Shown: positions 9,094 through 19,078 of the stretch, one piece after another | How positions within the stretch are numbered: position 1 is the first letter of the stretch | How the letters are laid out: each line of letters starts with the position of its first letter | Assembly: GCF_050753385.1 (NCBI RefSeq) | Contig: NZ_JBLZFZ010000019.1 | Location: forward strand, 53,490-117,489 | DNA from: Pantanalinema rosaneae | Lineage (GTDB): Bacteria > Cyanobacteriota > Cyanobacteriia > Leptolyngbyales > Leptolyngbyaceae | Length of the DNA stretch: 64,000 nt | Direction: 5' to 3' | Notes under the pieces: model-generated | Told to the model about the DNA's origin: nothing | The model's input: only the letters and a program-made list of their open reading frames with translations | Database searches by the model: none | Program-made: the position numbers and the translations under genes

Positions 9094-9681
9094 ATGACAA
9101 CCACCACCCAAAAGCTTAGCTTCGAGGCATACCTTGCCTACAGTGACGGCACCGACACCCGCTATGAACTCGTTGATGGAGAACTCGTTCCCATGAGCTT
9201 AGGCACTGGCAAGCATGGAGCCATCATTCGCTTCTTGACGCGGCAGTTTGAAGACAGCATTACCCAAACAGAGCAACCCTGGGTGGCATTACCTGCTTTG
9301 GTAGGCGTTCGCTCCCCACGGGGTAGACGCTGGGATACCTCCCGGATTCCCGACGTGACCGTTCTGCCCTTGGTGCAGTGGGAAGCAATGGAAAACCGAG
9401 AAGCCGTGATTGACTTCAATGAGCCGCCACCCCTACTGGTGGTTGAAGTCGTTAGCCCTTCGACCCAACCCGATGACTATCGCTCCAAACGATCGGAATA
9501 TGGACTCCTAGAAATCCCCGAATACTGGATCGTCGATCCGCTGGAATCGAAAGTCACTATTTGCCTTCTCGATCACGAGTTCTACGATTTAACCGAATTT
9601 CAGGGCGAAGACGTGATACAGTCGCCCCTTTTCCCAGATCTGAAGCTAACTGCCGCTCAAATGTTGGCAGGCAAACGATGA
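9094..9681 (+). CDS. Uma2 family (DUF820) PD-(D/E)XK-type endonuclease
   Basis: A 195-residue Uma2 protein. The signature order is visible: SFEAYLAYSDGTDTRYELVDGELV at residues 9-32, VPDVTVLPLV-like strand (IPDVTVLPLVQW, about 88), PPLLVVEVVSPSTQPDDYRSKRSEYG (about 112-137) and IPEYWIVDPLESKVTICLL (about 141). The Asp and Glu-x-Val residues fit the PD-(D/E)XK nuclease fold. These genes are highly multiplied in cyanobacteria and their biological role is unclear. It lies between the DISARM accessory genes and drmA. It may simply be a common cyanobacterial passenger rather than part of the defence system. Confidence 0.9.
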   Translation: MTTTTQKLSFEAYLAYSDGTDTRYELVDGELVPMSLGTGKHGAIIRFLTRQFEDSITQTEQPWVALPALVGVRSPRGRRWDTSRIPDVTVLPLVQWEAMENREAVIDFNEPPPLLVVEVVSPSTQPDDYRSKRSEYGLLEIPEYWIVDPLESKVTICLLDHEFYDLTEFQGEDVIQSPLFPDLKLTAAQMLAGKR

Positions 9682-9773
9682 GCGACACTCCCGCGCATCT
9701 TCTCTTACCTCACCTTCAGCTTTGTTGAGACGACATCTACCGCATTAGCCTGCCCCATAATAAGGTTGCTCCT

Positions 9774-12700
9774 GTGCCCACAACTGCCGCCGACATTCGC
9801 TCCACTCTAGTTAATGCCCTACAAATCGACCTGGTTGGTCCGAAACCTGATGATACAGAACATGCAGAGGAAGTGCTAACCCAAGCACCCTCTAAGTGGT
9901 ATCTCACGGGTTTCCTAGCTCCCTTTGGCGCAAAACCCGACGATCGCTCCGACGATGAAGGGAATGTTGAGCCGCAAGAGCTAGGGGATGGCGCAACGAG
10001 CGAAGATAGCCAGTCTCCTGAAGTAACGCCCGCCCGAAAAGCACTATTTCCCTCCTCAATGGGAATGAGTTTCCTCATCTCCCAACAGACAAAAGAACTG
10101 CCAACGACAGTTCACTGGGCAGATTACAAACCCATTGAGCTGGAAAGACAGAATCTTGAAGCTGAGGAACCGGTTGACAAAAAGAAGCGCAAACCAGGTG
10201 GATGGCAACGCATTCCCCAATCTGCTTCACTCATCGTTCCAATTCAATCTGCCAAAGATTCGTTTGAAATTGAAATTCCCGGCGGTAGTGGTCTCACCTT
10301 AGTCGTCAACTGTCGCCCAGTGATTGACCATCGCTTTGAGGCAGGAACGCTTTCCGTCTCTATCTTTCTCGTGAACTATCGGCAGATGCACTTCAGCGAG
10401 AAGGATGCGTCCTTTGCCTTTCAAACCTGCCTGATTGTGCAGTGCCTGGAGGGATTTGTGCCCCGCTCAGACCTGCGCGGTCTAGACAGCAAAGACCCAG
10501 ATGAGGCGATCGCTAGTCTCCAATATCGTCATGAGTATGAATTTGCCGTTGGGCATAACGTCTCCGTCATCGCCCACTCCTCCGAACCGCATCACTGCAC
10601 CGAAGTCTGTACCACCTGGATTCCGATCGCAGAAGTCCCCAAGGTCGAAGCGGCCCCGCTGCCGATGGTTCAACTTGGGATGGAGGAGTTAGCTGCTGCC
10701 GAAAACGTAGACGTAATCCGCCAAATGCTCAGCCCAATGGTGGCAGAATACCGCACCTGGATTACCGCTCAATACAACACCCCGATTGATCCACCCCAGG
10801 CAAACAATGTTGCTCAAGCCCTGTTAAACGATGCCCGTCGTGCCTGCGATCGCATTGAATCGGGTATCGACTCACTGGCAGACCCACAGGTGTTAGAAGC
10901 ATTTCGGATGGCCAATCGAGCCGTGGCGATCGCTCGTCGTCGTCAACTCAGCCAGGAGTTGAACCAATCCCCAGAGAGCTTCAAACCTCCCGCATGGCGA
11001 CCGTTCCAGCTAGCCTTTATTCTGCTAAACCTGGTCAGTATTGCTCAGCCCGACTGTTTTGACCGAGGCATTGTTGACCTGCTCTTTTTCCCAACGGGTG
11101 GTGGTAAAACGGAAGCCTATTTGGGGCTTGCTGCCTTTACGCTGGTGCTGCGCCGTCTCAAGCATCCGGGTATCCATTCAGCCGGAATGAGCGTTCTTAT
11201 GCGCTATACCCTGCGATTGCTCACCCTTGACCAGCTAGAGCGGGCTGCTCGTCTGATTTGTGCGCTAGAACTAGAGCGGCAAAAAGACCCCACGAAGTTA
11301 GGTCAGTGGCCCTTCGAGATTGGTCTTTGGGTCGGACAGGGCGCAACCCCCAATAAACTTGGTAAACGAGGCGACAAGGACGAATACTCTGCCCGTGAGC
11401 GCACCCTTGCCTTCAAGCGAGATAGTAAAGGCAAACCGTCTCCCATTCCCCTAGAGAAGTGTCCCTGGTGTGGCGAGAAGTTCAAGCCCGAATCGTTTCA
11501 ACTGCAGCCATCAGAAGATGCCCCGAAAAACCTCAAGGTCATCTGTACCAATCGGGACTACTTTGGTCGAGACTGTGACTTCCGCAGCCGTAACCCCCTA
11601 CCAATCCTGGCAGTTGATGAACCGATCTACCGTCGCTTACCCTGCTTCATGATCGCCACAGTTGATAAGTTCGCCGCCCTTCCCTGGGTTGGGCAAACAG
11701 GTGCGTTGTTTGGGCGTGTCACCCACTATCAGGATAGTGAAGGTTTCTACAGCGCCGCTGATCCAACGATCGCCGGTACACCACTCGGAACCTATCTGCC
11801 GCCACCCGATTTAGTCATCCAGGACGAGTTACACCTCATCTCTGGTCCCCTGGGTACGATGGTCGGACTATACGAAACAGCGATCGACACGCTCTGCTCC
11901 CATACCAGCACTGATTCGGGTAAACCAATTCGCCCTAAAATCATAGCCTCAACTGCAACAGTACGGCGAGCGAAGCATCAAATTCAAGCCCTGTTCGGTC
12001 GGGGTCATGTCGATATCTTTCCACCACCCAGCCCCAATCGGCACGATTCCTTCTTTGCCAAAACAGACTTCACCGTTCCCGGACGGCTTTACCTGGGCGT
12101 TGCCGCTCAAGGACGCAGCCTGAAAGTGGTTCTGCTGAGAACCTACCTGGCACTCATGGCAGCAGCATACAAGCAATATGAGGAACAGGGAGGCAAACGG
12201 AACAAGGAGAATCCCGCTGACCCCTATATGACCTTGATGGGGTACTTCAACTCCTTACGTGAACTGGGAGGAAGCCGCCGAATTGTTGAAGATGAGGTCG
12301 TTGCCCAACTTGCGAACTATGGCGATCGCCTACGGCACGGTGAACTCATGGGACCATTTCTTAATCGGAAAATTGACGACGAGCCTGAAGAACTCACCTC
12401 CCGGGTAAGCACCAACAAGGTTGCCAATACCAAGCGTCGATTAGCCCTGCCATTTCACGAAAAAGAGCGGGTAGATGTGGCACTTGCCACCAATATGATT
12501 TCCGTTGGTCTAGATATTGTGCGGTTAGGTTTGATGGTTGTTCTAGGGCAACCCAAAACAGCCGCAGAATATATCCAGGCAACCAGCCGAGTGGGGCGAG
12601 ATTCCAATCGTCCTGGTTTAGTTGTGACGCTGCTCAATGTTCATCGACCCCGCGATCGCTCCCATTACGAGCGGTTCCAAAGCTGGCACAACAGCTTCTA

Positions 12701-13193
12701 CCGAGCAGTCGAGGCAACCAGTGTCACTCCCTTCTCTCCGCGCGCCTTGGATCGAGGGTTAGCAGGGGTTGTTGTCGCCCTGACTCGCTTAGGTATTCCA
12801 GAAATGACTCCAGCACTGGGAGCCTCGAATATCAATAACAAACCGGATGCGATCGATGCCGTGATTGAGGCGATTGCCTGTCGGGCTGAGAGTTACAGCC
12901 CAGATTTAGATGCGGCTGCGACCAGCAAACTACGGCAACAGGTTAGAGCACAGGTGCTTGATCTCATTGACACCTGGAAACAAATTGCGAATCGAGATAA
13001 GCGGCTGCAATACCAGAAGGAAGCAGATCTGGCTCCTCCGCTACTGCTAGATGCACTCAGCCCCGATGCTGACAAAGAGCCTCGTGAACGCCAAAAGTTC
13101 AAGGCTTACCGTAGCTTGCGTGATGTCGAAGCAACCGTCAATCTTTGGGTACGCGACCCCTATGGACTGGATATGGAGGATGAAGGCAAATGA
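9774..13193 (+). CDS. drmA: DISARM system helicase DrmA
   Basis: A 1139-residue SF2-type helicase. Walker A is FFPTGGGKTEAYLG at about residue 437, the DExH-type box is VIQDELHLISG at about 680, and the second RecA lobe has the VALATNMISVGLDI and YIQATSRVGRD motifs at about 900-940. Between the lobes is a zinc-binding pattern (CPWCGEKF and further cysteines, about 563-603). The DELH form of motif II and the size are typical of DrmA, the core helicase of DISARM. DISARM restricts incoming phage DNA together with DrmB. GTG 9774 is the best start. The 3' end overlaps drmB by ATGA, so the genes are translationally coupled. Confidence 0.92.
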   Translation: MPTTAADIRSTLVNALQIDLVGPKPDDTEHAEEVLTQAPSKWYLTGFLAPFGAKPDDRSDDEGNVEPQELGDGATSEDSQSPEVTPARKALFPSSMGMSFLISQQTKELPTTVHWADYKPIELERQNLEAEEPVDKKKRKPGGWQRIPQSASLIVPIQSAKDSFEIEIPGGSGLTLVVNCRPVIDHRFEAGTLSVSIFLVNYRQMHFSEKDASFAFQTCLIVQCLEGFVPRSDLRGLDSKDPDEAIASLQYRHEYEFAVGHNVSVIAHSSEPHHCTEVCTTWIPIAEVPKVEAAPLPMVQLGMEELAAAENVDVIRQMLSPMVAEYRTWITAQYNTPIDPPQANNVAQALLNDARRACDRIESGIDSLADPQVLEAFRMANRAVAIARRRQLSQELNQSPESFKPPAWRPFQLAFILLNLVSIAQPDCFDRGIVDLLFFPTGGGKTEAYLGLAAFTLVLRRLKHPGIHSAGMSVLMRYTLRLLTLDQLERAARLICALELERQKDPTKLGQWPFEIGLWVGQGATPNKLGKRGDKDEYSARERTLAFKRDSKGKPSPIPLEKCPWCGEKFKPESFQLQPSEDAPKNLKVICTNRDYFGRDCDFRSRNPLPILAVDEPIYRRLPCFMIATVDKFAALPWVGQTGALFGRVTHYQDSEGFYSAADPTIAGTPLGTYLPPPDLVIQDELHLISGPLGTMVGLYETAIDTLCSHTSTDSGKPIRPKIIASTATVRRAKHQIQALFGRGHVDIFPPPSPNRHDSFFAKTDFTVPGRLYLGVAAQGRSLKVVLLRTYLALMAAAYKQYEEQGGKRNKENPADPYMTLMGYFNSLRELGGSRRIVEDEVVAQLANYGDRLRHGELMGPFLNRKIDDEPEELTSRVSTNKVANTKRRLALPFHEKERVDVALATNMISVGLDIVRLGLMVVLGQPKTAAEYIQATSRVGRDSNRPGLVVTLLNVHRPRDRSHYERFQSWHNSFYRAVEATSVTPFSPRALDRGLAGVVVALTRLGIPEMTPALGASNINNKPDAIDAVIEAIACRAESYSPDLDAAATSKLRQQVRAQVLDLIDTWKQIANRDKRLQYQKEADLAPPLLLDALSPDADKEPRERQKFKAYRSLRDVEATVNLWVRDPYGLDMEDEGK

Positions 13194-15085
13194 GCGATAA
13201 GAAAAGCAAGTCTAAACCTAGTGGTGAATTGCGGCAAAGCCAAGTGCTAAGCACCTTTGGTCCTGGCTCAATGGTTGATTTACCAACCCGCTCTGTCGTC
13301 ATTTCTGGATTGACATACTGGAAGGGCGATCGCCAAGCAATTCGGGAGGATCGGCTCCGCTACAAGGTTGCAAAAAGCCTGGACATCGACCCTCAAGAAA
13401 TCCAACTCTATACGCCACCCCAACAATCTAGCGATCCCAAGGCGGCAATCAGCGGCGTTGATGCCTTTGTCTTCCCTACTTGGTTTCTAGGACAGGTGGA
13501 CGAAACCTATGAAAAGAATGGCAAAGTCTACCGAACTCGACCGCTTGTGACCTGGAGTGCGGTCAAAAGTGGGTTTAAGCATGAAGGCAAAACAACTCAA
13601 GCAGTCCCTGTCCGCTTCGTCCAGGCTTGTACCAATGGTCATCTCAGCGATATTGACTGGTACGCCTTTGCCCATAATGATTTTGATACCACCTGCCGCA
13701 AACCACTTTGGTTAGATGAGGGTGGATCTGGAAATGATTTTGAAGAGATTTTTGTGCGTTGTGAATGTGGCAAGCAGCGTCCTCTTTCTGAAGCCAAACT
13801 CAAAGATTCCAAAGTACTAGGTAAGTGCCAGGGGCATCGCCCTTGGTTAGGTCCCCGTGGTCAAGAGCCTTGCGTTGGACACAAAATTAATAGCAATGGT
13901 GACATTATTGAAACAGGGCAACCTGAATACAATCGCTTGCTCGTGCGCTCTGCTAGCAATGCCTACTTCACCCAAATCCTTAGTGTCATCTCCATGCCTG
14001 ATCAGGCGGCTGAGCTGAAGAAGGCAGTCGATCGCTTTTATGAAGATGATTTGCAGTTTGCCGAAGATCTGGCAGATATTCAAAAAGAACTCAAGAAACC
14101 GAAGTTTGCTGAACTGGCAAATTTGGGGGCAGATGTCGTTTGGACAGAGGTGAAGCGGCGTAAAAGTGGGGTAGCCATTCCAGACAAGAGTATTAAGCAG
14201 GTAGAACTGGAGGCACTACTCTCCTGCCCTGAAGAAATGGGCAAAGAAGTTCCAACGGCAGACAAGGATTTTCAGGGGTACGCTCGTCGTTTAGATACGC
14301 TAGATGCGAAATGGCGATCGTCCATTGATCGGGTTGTGCTTGTGCATCGCTTACGGGAGGTCGTAGCACTGATTGGCTTTACCCGCTTTGAGGCTGCCAT
14401 GCCGAATATTGAGGGTGAGATTGATGATTTGGCAATCAATATTCGTAGGGCAAATCTAGACTTCGAACCCAAGTGGGTGCCTGCGATCGAGAATTTGGGC
14501 GAAGGGGTTTTCATTAGTATTCAGAAGGAAGCAATCCATCAGTGGTTAAACCGCCCAGAAGTCAAAGCGAGGGAACAGCACCTTGAGCAGGGATTTTACA
14601 AATGGCTAGACACGAGGGGCATCCCTCGCGATAAGGCAAAATTTCCCGGTGCGGCTTACATCATGCTGCATTCCCTTTCCCACCTGCTCATCACCGCTGT
14701 GTCCCTCGATTGCGGCTATGCCTCTAGCGCCATCCGTGAGCGGATTTATGCCTTTGATGAGATCGGCTATGGCATTCTTCTCCATACAGGCACTTCAGGA
14801 TCAGAGGGAACACTAGGTGGATTGGTCGAGGTCGGCAGGCGAATCGAAGAACACCTTGGCAGAGCCTTAGAGTACGGACGGCTCTGCTCAAATGATCCAG
14901 TATGCGCCCAGCATCAACCAGATGACGAACAGGAGGATCGTTTCCAGCACGGAGCAGCCTGTCACGGTTGCTTACTCATTGCTGAAACCTCCTGCGAACG
15001 CCGTAATGAAATGCTGGATCGGGCACTGGTTGTGAACACCGTAGCAGGACTGGGAGCAGAATTCTTCCCAGATACCGTCCAATGA
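13190..15085 (+). CDS. drmB: DISARM system DUF1998 protein DrmB
   Basis: A 631-residue DUF1998 protein. The N-terminus has GELRQSQVLSTFGPGSMVDLP, typical of DrmB, followed by FVQACTNGHLSDIDW and a CxC zinc pair near residue 190. The DUF1998 core is at the C-terminus: YIMLHSLSHLLI at about 490, then GILLHTGTSGSEGTLGGLV, and the cysteine cluster CSNDPVC, CHGCLL and SCERRNEMLDR at about 566-605. DrmA and DrmB form the core DISARM complex that loads on phage DNA. The start overlaps drmA and the end overlaps drmC, both as ATGA. All expected motifs are intact. Confidence 0.92.
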   Translation: MSDKKSKSKPSGELRQSQVLSTFGPGSMVDLPTRSVVISGLTYWKGDRQAIREDRLRYKVAKSLDIDPQEIQLYTPPQQSSDPKAAISGVDAFVFPTWFLGQVDETYEKNGKVYRTRPLVTWSAVKSGFKHEGKTTQAVPVRFVQACTNGHLSDIDWYAFAHNDFDTTCRKPLWLDEGGSGNDFEEIFVRCECGKQRPLSEAKLKDSKVLGKCQGHRPWLGPRGQEPCVGHKINSNGDIIETGQPEYNRLLVRSASNAYFTQILSVISMPDQAAELKKAVDRFYEDDLQFAEDLADIQKELKKPKFAELANLGADVVWTEVKRRKSGVAIPDKSIKQVELEALLSCPEEMGKEVPTADKDFQGYARRLDTLDAKWRSSIDRVVLVHRLREVVALIGFTRFEAAMPNIEGEIDDLAINIRRANLDFEPKWVPAIENLGEGVFISIQKEAIHQWLNRPEVKAREQHLEQGFYKWLDTRGIPRDKAKFPGAAYIMLHSLSHLLITAVSLDCGYASSAIRERIYAFDEIGYGILLHTGTSGSEGTLGGLVEVGRRIEEHLGRALEYGRLCSNDPVCAQHQPDDEQEDRFQHGAACHGCLLIAETSCERRNEMLDRALVVNTVAGLGAEFFPDTVQ

Positions 15086-15885
15086 TGTCTCCGTTAATGA
15101 GTTTGAGCCGTCCTGCCCTGACTGCCCTGGCTACCGCTCTGGAGACCGAGAGGTTCAGCTTCCCGATTTACCCGTTTGCTTTGGCAAGCTATGTGCCAGA
15201 GCAATTGACAGTGGTAATCGCCGCTGAACTAAATCAGCTACGGCAACAGGGAATGAGTTCCGCTCACATGGCGTACATGCTGAAGTTACTGGCACAGGAG
15301 CGGGCGATCGCCCACCAGAAGCAGGAACAAGTCGATTTAGTCTGGACAGGACCAGAAGTTCCTGGAACCGAGAGTCGAGATACTGCTGTGGTTGTGCGAG
15401 AACTGTTTAGTAGTGCCCGCCATAGCGTGTTAATTTCTAGTTTCGCTATCGATCAGGGCACTAAAGGGCATCAGCTCTTTCAACCTCTTGCCAATCGCAT
15501 GGATGCAAACCCAAAGTTAAGCGTCCGCATGTTCCTCAACATTAAGCGTCCTTACAACAGTCAGACACCAACCCAAAACTTACTACGAGAATTTTCAGAA
15601 AACTTTCGTAAAAATGTTTGGGCAGGGCAACGATTGCCAGAGGTATTTCATGATCCGCGATCTCTGGAGCTATCTAGTAATTCCAATGCCTGTTTACACG
15701 CTAAATGTGTTGTAGTGGATGAAGAGCGAGTGCTAATTACGTCAGCTAATTTTACAGAAGCTGCTCATCAACGCAATATTGAAGCCGGTGTGTTGATTGC
15801 TAACCAAGTTGCGGCAAGGGCTATCCGTTCTCAATTCGAGATGCTGGTAACTCGAAAAATTCTCCAAAGAGTACCTGGGCTCTAA
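15082..15885 (+). CDS. drmC: DISARM phospholipase D-like protein DrmC
   Basis: A 267-residue PLD-superfamily protein with one clear HKD-type motif, HAKCVVVDEERVLITSANFT, at about residue 206, followed by NIEAGVLI. The N-terminal half is helical (SSAHMAYMLKLLAQERA), and RHSVLISSFAIDQG forms the first half of the catalytic fold. DrmC is the third DISARM gene and a putative nuclease. Published work on other DISARM systems suggests that it can be dispensable. It overlaps drmB by ATGA and ends the plus-strand operon. The next gene is convergent. The start at ATG 15082 is followed at once by a second ATG, and either could serve. Confidence 0.9.
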   Translation: MMSPLMSLSRPALTALATALETERFSFPIYPFALASYVPEQLTVVIAAELNQLRQQGMSSAHMAYMLKLLAQERAIAHQKQEQVDLVWTGPEVPGTESRDTAVVVRELFSSARHSVLISSFAIDQGTKGHQLFQPLANRMDANPKLSVRMFLNIKRPYNSQTPTQNLLREFSENFRKNVWAGQRLPEVFHDPRSLELSSNSNACLHAKCVVVDEERVLITSANFTEAAHQRNIEAGVLIANQVAARAIRSQFEMLVTRKILQRVPGL

Positions 15886-15999
15886 ACCTCAGTTACTTTT
15901 AGATGGTGAGTTCCATCTGAGAAGCCATTGGATAGGAAAATGGCTAGCGCTACCAATGTGAATTTATAAGACATTGTGGTGACAAACATAGTTTTAACT

Positions 16000-17979
16000 T
16001 TATTGACAAGGTTCTCTACTAAGATGTTTCCTGTCATGAATGAGCCATTTGTTATGAGTACCACTCCAAACTAAAGATAAACCTACATGGTAAGGACAAA
16101 CTCGTCCATCTGCCATAAAATATTGAAATCTGACTTCTGCTGTTGCAGTTTCTTGAGTTTGTTTGGTTAATATGGGTTCCTGGGCTATAACTCGATCAGC
16201 ATCTGCCCAAAAACGATAGTATTCTGCGCGACTGCCTACAACGCTGGATTGTTGAAAACTCTCTGATAGCTGATTCCATGCGCTATCTATATCATGTGCA
16301 TTCAGCCATTCAAAGTATTGCTTTATATCCTCTAGAGGTGATGCTTTGGAAAGTGTAGGTGATGCTGTAGGTTGAGGTGCTGGAGATTGAACTATAGGTG
16401 ACTGCGATGGTTCAGGTTTTGGTGTAGGAATGCTACCATCTACTGGACATAGCTGAGTATAGCCTTTGTATATCCATCCTGAGACTGGGGATGCAATCTG
16501 GATATATCCACTTTGTTCTTCGCCGGTTATTGTTACCTTGTCGCCCAGATACACTTCACCAACGGGTTGGCCATCGGGAGGAGATGCTCGTACTCTTAAA
16601 GTTTTTCCTTCAGGAGGAACAACTATAATACAAATTTTGGCTGTACGCGGTATCGGAGTTGAGGGAGTTGCACTGGGAGAAGCTACGGGAGGTTGTAGGA
16701 ATATCGGAAGTTTAAAAGCTCCTCGCATCACCTCCCATACGCTAAACCCAGCAATCAGCAGAACCAACATAATTAGAACGGGGCGGAGGCGATGATGAGT
16801 GGGTGTTTCAGTAGATTTAATTGGAGCAGATGGAATAACGGTAACTGGAGCAAAAGGGTCTGTACTGTCTTGGAGATTCCCGGTTGAATTAGCAAGTGCT
16901 ACCTCCTGCTGTAACTGTTGAATAGCCTGGGTTTCTATCCAGTCCACGTCCTCTGGTTTTAATGCCCACCTTTCCTGACATAGTCTAAGTTTGCGTTGTG
17001 TCGCTTGTCCTAACGGATTTTCTTGGCTTAACGCTTCTTCAAATGATTGTTTGTAGTGTTCCAGATTTTCCTGGTAGTTCCAATAGGATTGCAGCACTTC
17101 CACTTCGATCGCGGAAGCTTCGGCAGCAGAGATTTCTAGTTCTCTCTGCAAATGTTCGAGTAAGCGACGATCAATCGAGAGGATTCTACCATCGCTAATT
17201 ACCTGCTCAACCTGCCTACGGTATCTTAGTTTGGGATCTCGGATAGGAGCCTTGGCGAGGCGAATGCGGAACCCTTCTCGAACCGCATAGATCTCGGGTT
17301 TCATTGCAGGAGCTATGTTTTGGACTCGAGACTTAGCATAATCATGTAGTTCATCTACTGCGATCGCTCCATCATTGTCTATATCTGCTGCGCCTGTTTC
17401 AATCCCTTCTACAAGATATTGTGTGTAAACCGAGAGATCGCAGCCTTTTTGCTCAAATGAATATTGTGTTGACGTTGATGAAGTGAGAACAGCTCGTCCT
17501 TCCCCGCCTAGCTGAGCTTGAACGCTGACAGAGCCATCATCTTTTGCTGTCATATCTTCAGCAAATGCCCCGCTGAAGCAGCAGTCTAAGATCACAATTT
17601 GACGCTTAGAGCGACTGTTGCCCATAATCTCATGGACGAAGCTGGCAGGGACTGCTGTGGAACGAATCAGCTCTCCCTTAGGCGTTTTTCGTGTAATGCG
17701 AGTGGCGAAATAAAGCCGACCTGTATCATCCTTAATCCCATGCCCGGAGAAAAATAGTAGTACTAAATCATCTTTTGAACGGTCTGAAAATAGATGCTCA
17801 ATTTCTTGTTGCATGAGGAGAGGATCAGGATCGGCAAGAGTTTTCACTCGATCAAACCCTCCCATTTCTGGTTGCCGTAGGACATTTTGCATCGCTTCAA
17901 TATCTTTGACAGCATTGGGTAGAGGATTAAATCCATCCTCATATTCACTGACTCCAACTAGCAAAGCAATCTTAGCCAT
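16000..17979 (-). CDS. Caspase-family (C14) protease with membrane segment and SH3-like domain
   Basis: From ATG 17979, chosen because AGGGAGG precedes it and IALLVGVSEY follows, the protein is 659 residues. The caspase fold occupies residues 1-260, with the catalytic His at 80 (FFSGHG) and Cys at 133/134 (LDCCFSG). A helical region (about 265-370) leads to a transmembrane helix near 400 (LIMLVLLIAGFSVW). It is followed by a Pro-rich spacer, an SH3-like domain (LRVRASPPDGQPVGEVYLGDKVTITG) and an NTF2-like C-terminus (FEWLNAHDIDSAW). Bacterial orthocaspases often act as cell-suicide effectors. The adjacent upstream gene encodes an EACC1-like protein, the constant partner of such effectors. Activation mode is not visible. 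Confidence 0.88.
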   Translation of the reverse strand: MAKIALLVGVSEYEDGFNPLPNAVKDIEAMQNVLRQPEMGGFDRVKTLADPDPLLMQQEIEHLFSDRSKDDLVLLFFSGHGIKDDTGRLYFATRITRKTPKGELIRSTAVPASFVHEIMGNSRSKRQIVILDCCFSGAFAEDMTAKDDGSVSVQAQLGGEGRAVLTSSTSTQYSFEQKGCDLSVYTQYLVEGIETGAADIDNDGAIAVDELHDYAKSRVQNIAPAMKPEIYAVREGFRIRLAKAPIRDPKLRYRRQVEQVISDGRILSIDRRLLEHLQRELEISAAEASAIEVEVLQSYWNYQENLEHYKQSFEEALSQENPLGQATQRKLRLCQERWALKPEDVDWIETQAIQQLQQEVALANSTGNLQDSTDPFAPVTVIPSAPIKSTETPTHHRLRPVLIMLVLLIAGFSVWEVMRGAFKLPIFLQPPVASPSATPSTPIPRTAKICIIVVPPEGKTLRVRASPPDGQPVGEVYLGDKVTITGEEQSGYIQIASPVSGWIYKGYTQLCPVDGSIPTPKPEPSQSPIVQSPAPQPTASPTLSKASPLEDIKQYFEWLNAHDIDSAWNQLSESFQQSSVVGSRAEYYRFWADADRVIAQEPILTKQTQETATAEVRFQYFMADGRVCPYHVGLSLVWSGTHNKWLIHDRKHLSREPCQ

Positions 17980-17989
17980 AGATGCCTCC

Positions 17990-18364
17990 CTAGACAGCAA
18001 TAAAGCTTTGGGCTGCCTGTATTGCTGCTGTCAACTCTTCTCGACTATTCGCCTTAACTTTTAGCTTTTTCCCATTGGCCTCTACCTCAAGCTCAATACT
18101 TTTGCCGGAGAGACGATCCCCCAAAAAGCCCATTAGTCGCTTAAAGTTGTCTACAGTTACATCTAAGGTAAGCAAATTTGCTAGAAATCCACCTAATGCT
18201 TTGTTCCCCTCGGGTGGGTTAGGATCGAGTACACGGGTAACTGCTGCCACCTCATCTAGATCTTTTAACTGAGAATGTAGTTTTCGGACTTCTTCATCCT
18301 GCTGCTCTGAATCGAGATCTGGATCGTTAAAGCTCAGAGTGAGTTTAATTATTGAGTCGTCCAT
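17990..18364 (-). CDS. Effector-associated constant component EACC1-like protein
   Basis: A 124-residue protein. After an N-terminal beta segment (IKLTLSFNDPDLDSEQQDEEVRKLHSQL) there is a hydrophobic helix (ALGGFLANLLTLDVTVDNFKRLMGFL) and a C-terminal beta-beta-helix module (SIELEVEANGKKLKVKANSREELTAAIQA). This order and size match EACC1, a small protein described next to caspase, trypsin and other effectors in predicted bacterial conflict systems. It lies 10 bases upstream of the caspase gene on the same strand, so the two are an operon. Its role may be to hold or trigger the effector. Assignment is from overall pattern, not from catalytic motifs. Confidence 0.72.
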   Translation of the reverse strand: MDDSIIKLTLSFNDPDLDSEQQDEEVRKLHSQLKDLDEVAAVTRVLDPNPPEGNKALGGFLANLLTLDVTVDNFKRLMGFLGDRLSGKSIELEVEANGKKLKVKANSREELTAAIQAAQSFIAV

Positions 18365-19078
18365 GATGCAGACCCTATGAGGCTATGACTGGCGAATTGA
18401 AGGGGCAAAGTTCACAGATTTGCCCCCAAAAACTGGATGAAATCTAACAGTCTCTAGTCGCTATGTTTTATAAAAGTCAAAAGGCACAACAAACAGGACT
18501 TGACAAGAAGCATTTAAGTAGCTTGAGTTGTCGAAGTATGTTGTGATGATATATGGAACTATGAGACTGCTTGGGCAATGTGACTCACTCCTCAATTTTA
18601 ATTTTGCGGCAGTTTTTCCAGTACCTCAGTAGCCAGTAAGAATACTTAATATTAAAGAGAGCATTACTGTGGATATATTTCCCAAGAGAGTCACGATGAT
18701 CTAACAATGGAGTCTGATGCAGTAGTGATTTGAGTGACGTGTTAGTATCAATATTTACTAAGGTTGCCAGGCAGTGAGTGCATTTGTGTTCTCTTGACAA
18801 TTTTGTGATAACTGAATAGTCATTGTGGAGCTTAAGCTATTAAGTACCACGTAAGTCTTAAAAGGCTTTAGTTACAGTCAAATTATGGTATCAATCTATC
18901 ACCTAAAAGTGATAGATGTCTGATCAAATTATCGTAGAACACTGGTATCAATTTACATAAGCTTGAATGATGCTAGATCTGATGTATTTTCTAATCTCCT
19001 TTAGAAAGCAAGATTAGGTTGTTTAATCTGCTTGCTCTATGGGAATACTGAGGCAGATGAGTCAACTAGGGACCCCTT
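18365..19078. other. Intergenic region between divergent conflict-system genes, 714 bp
   Basis: This AT-rich gap lies between the minus-strand EACC1-caspase pair and the plus-strand dynamin gene, so it should hold two divergent promoters. The only structure I see is the hairpin at 18894-18917. A 71-codon minus-strand frame at 18585-18800 lacks protein-like composition and homology cues, so I do not call it a gene. Confidence 0.5.
18894..18917. repeat. 9-bp perfect inverted repeat upstream of the dynamin gene
   Basis: ATCTATCAC (18894-18902) and GTGATAGAT (18909-18917) are separated by six bases, CTAAAA. There is no T-tract, so an operator or repressor-binding site for the divergent promoters is more likely than a terminator. 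Confidence 0.45.

Noticed and set aside
18585..18800. 71-codon minus-strand frame in the gap before the dynamin gene
   Set aside because: No recognisable domain, no clear ribosome site, AT-rich gap composition.
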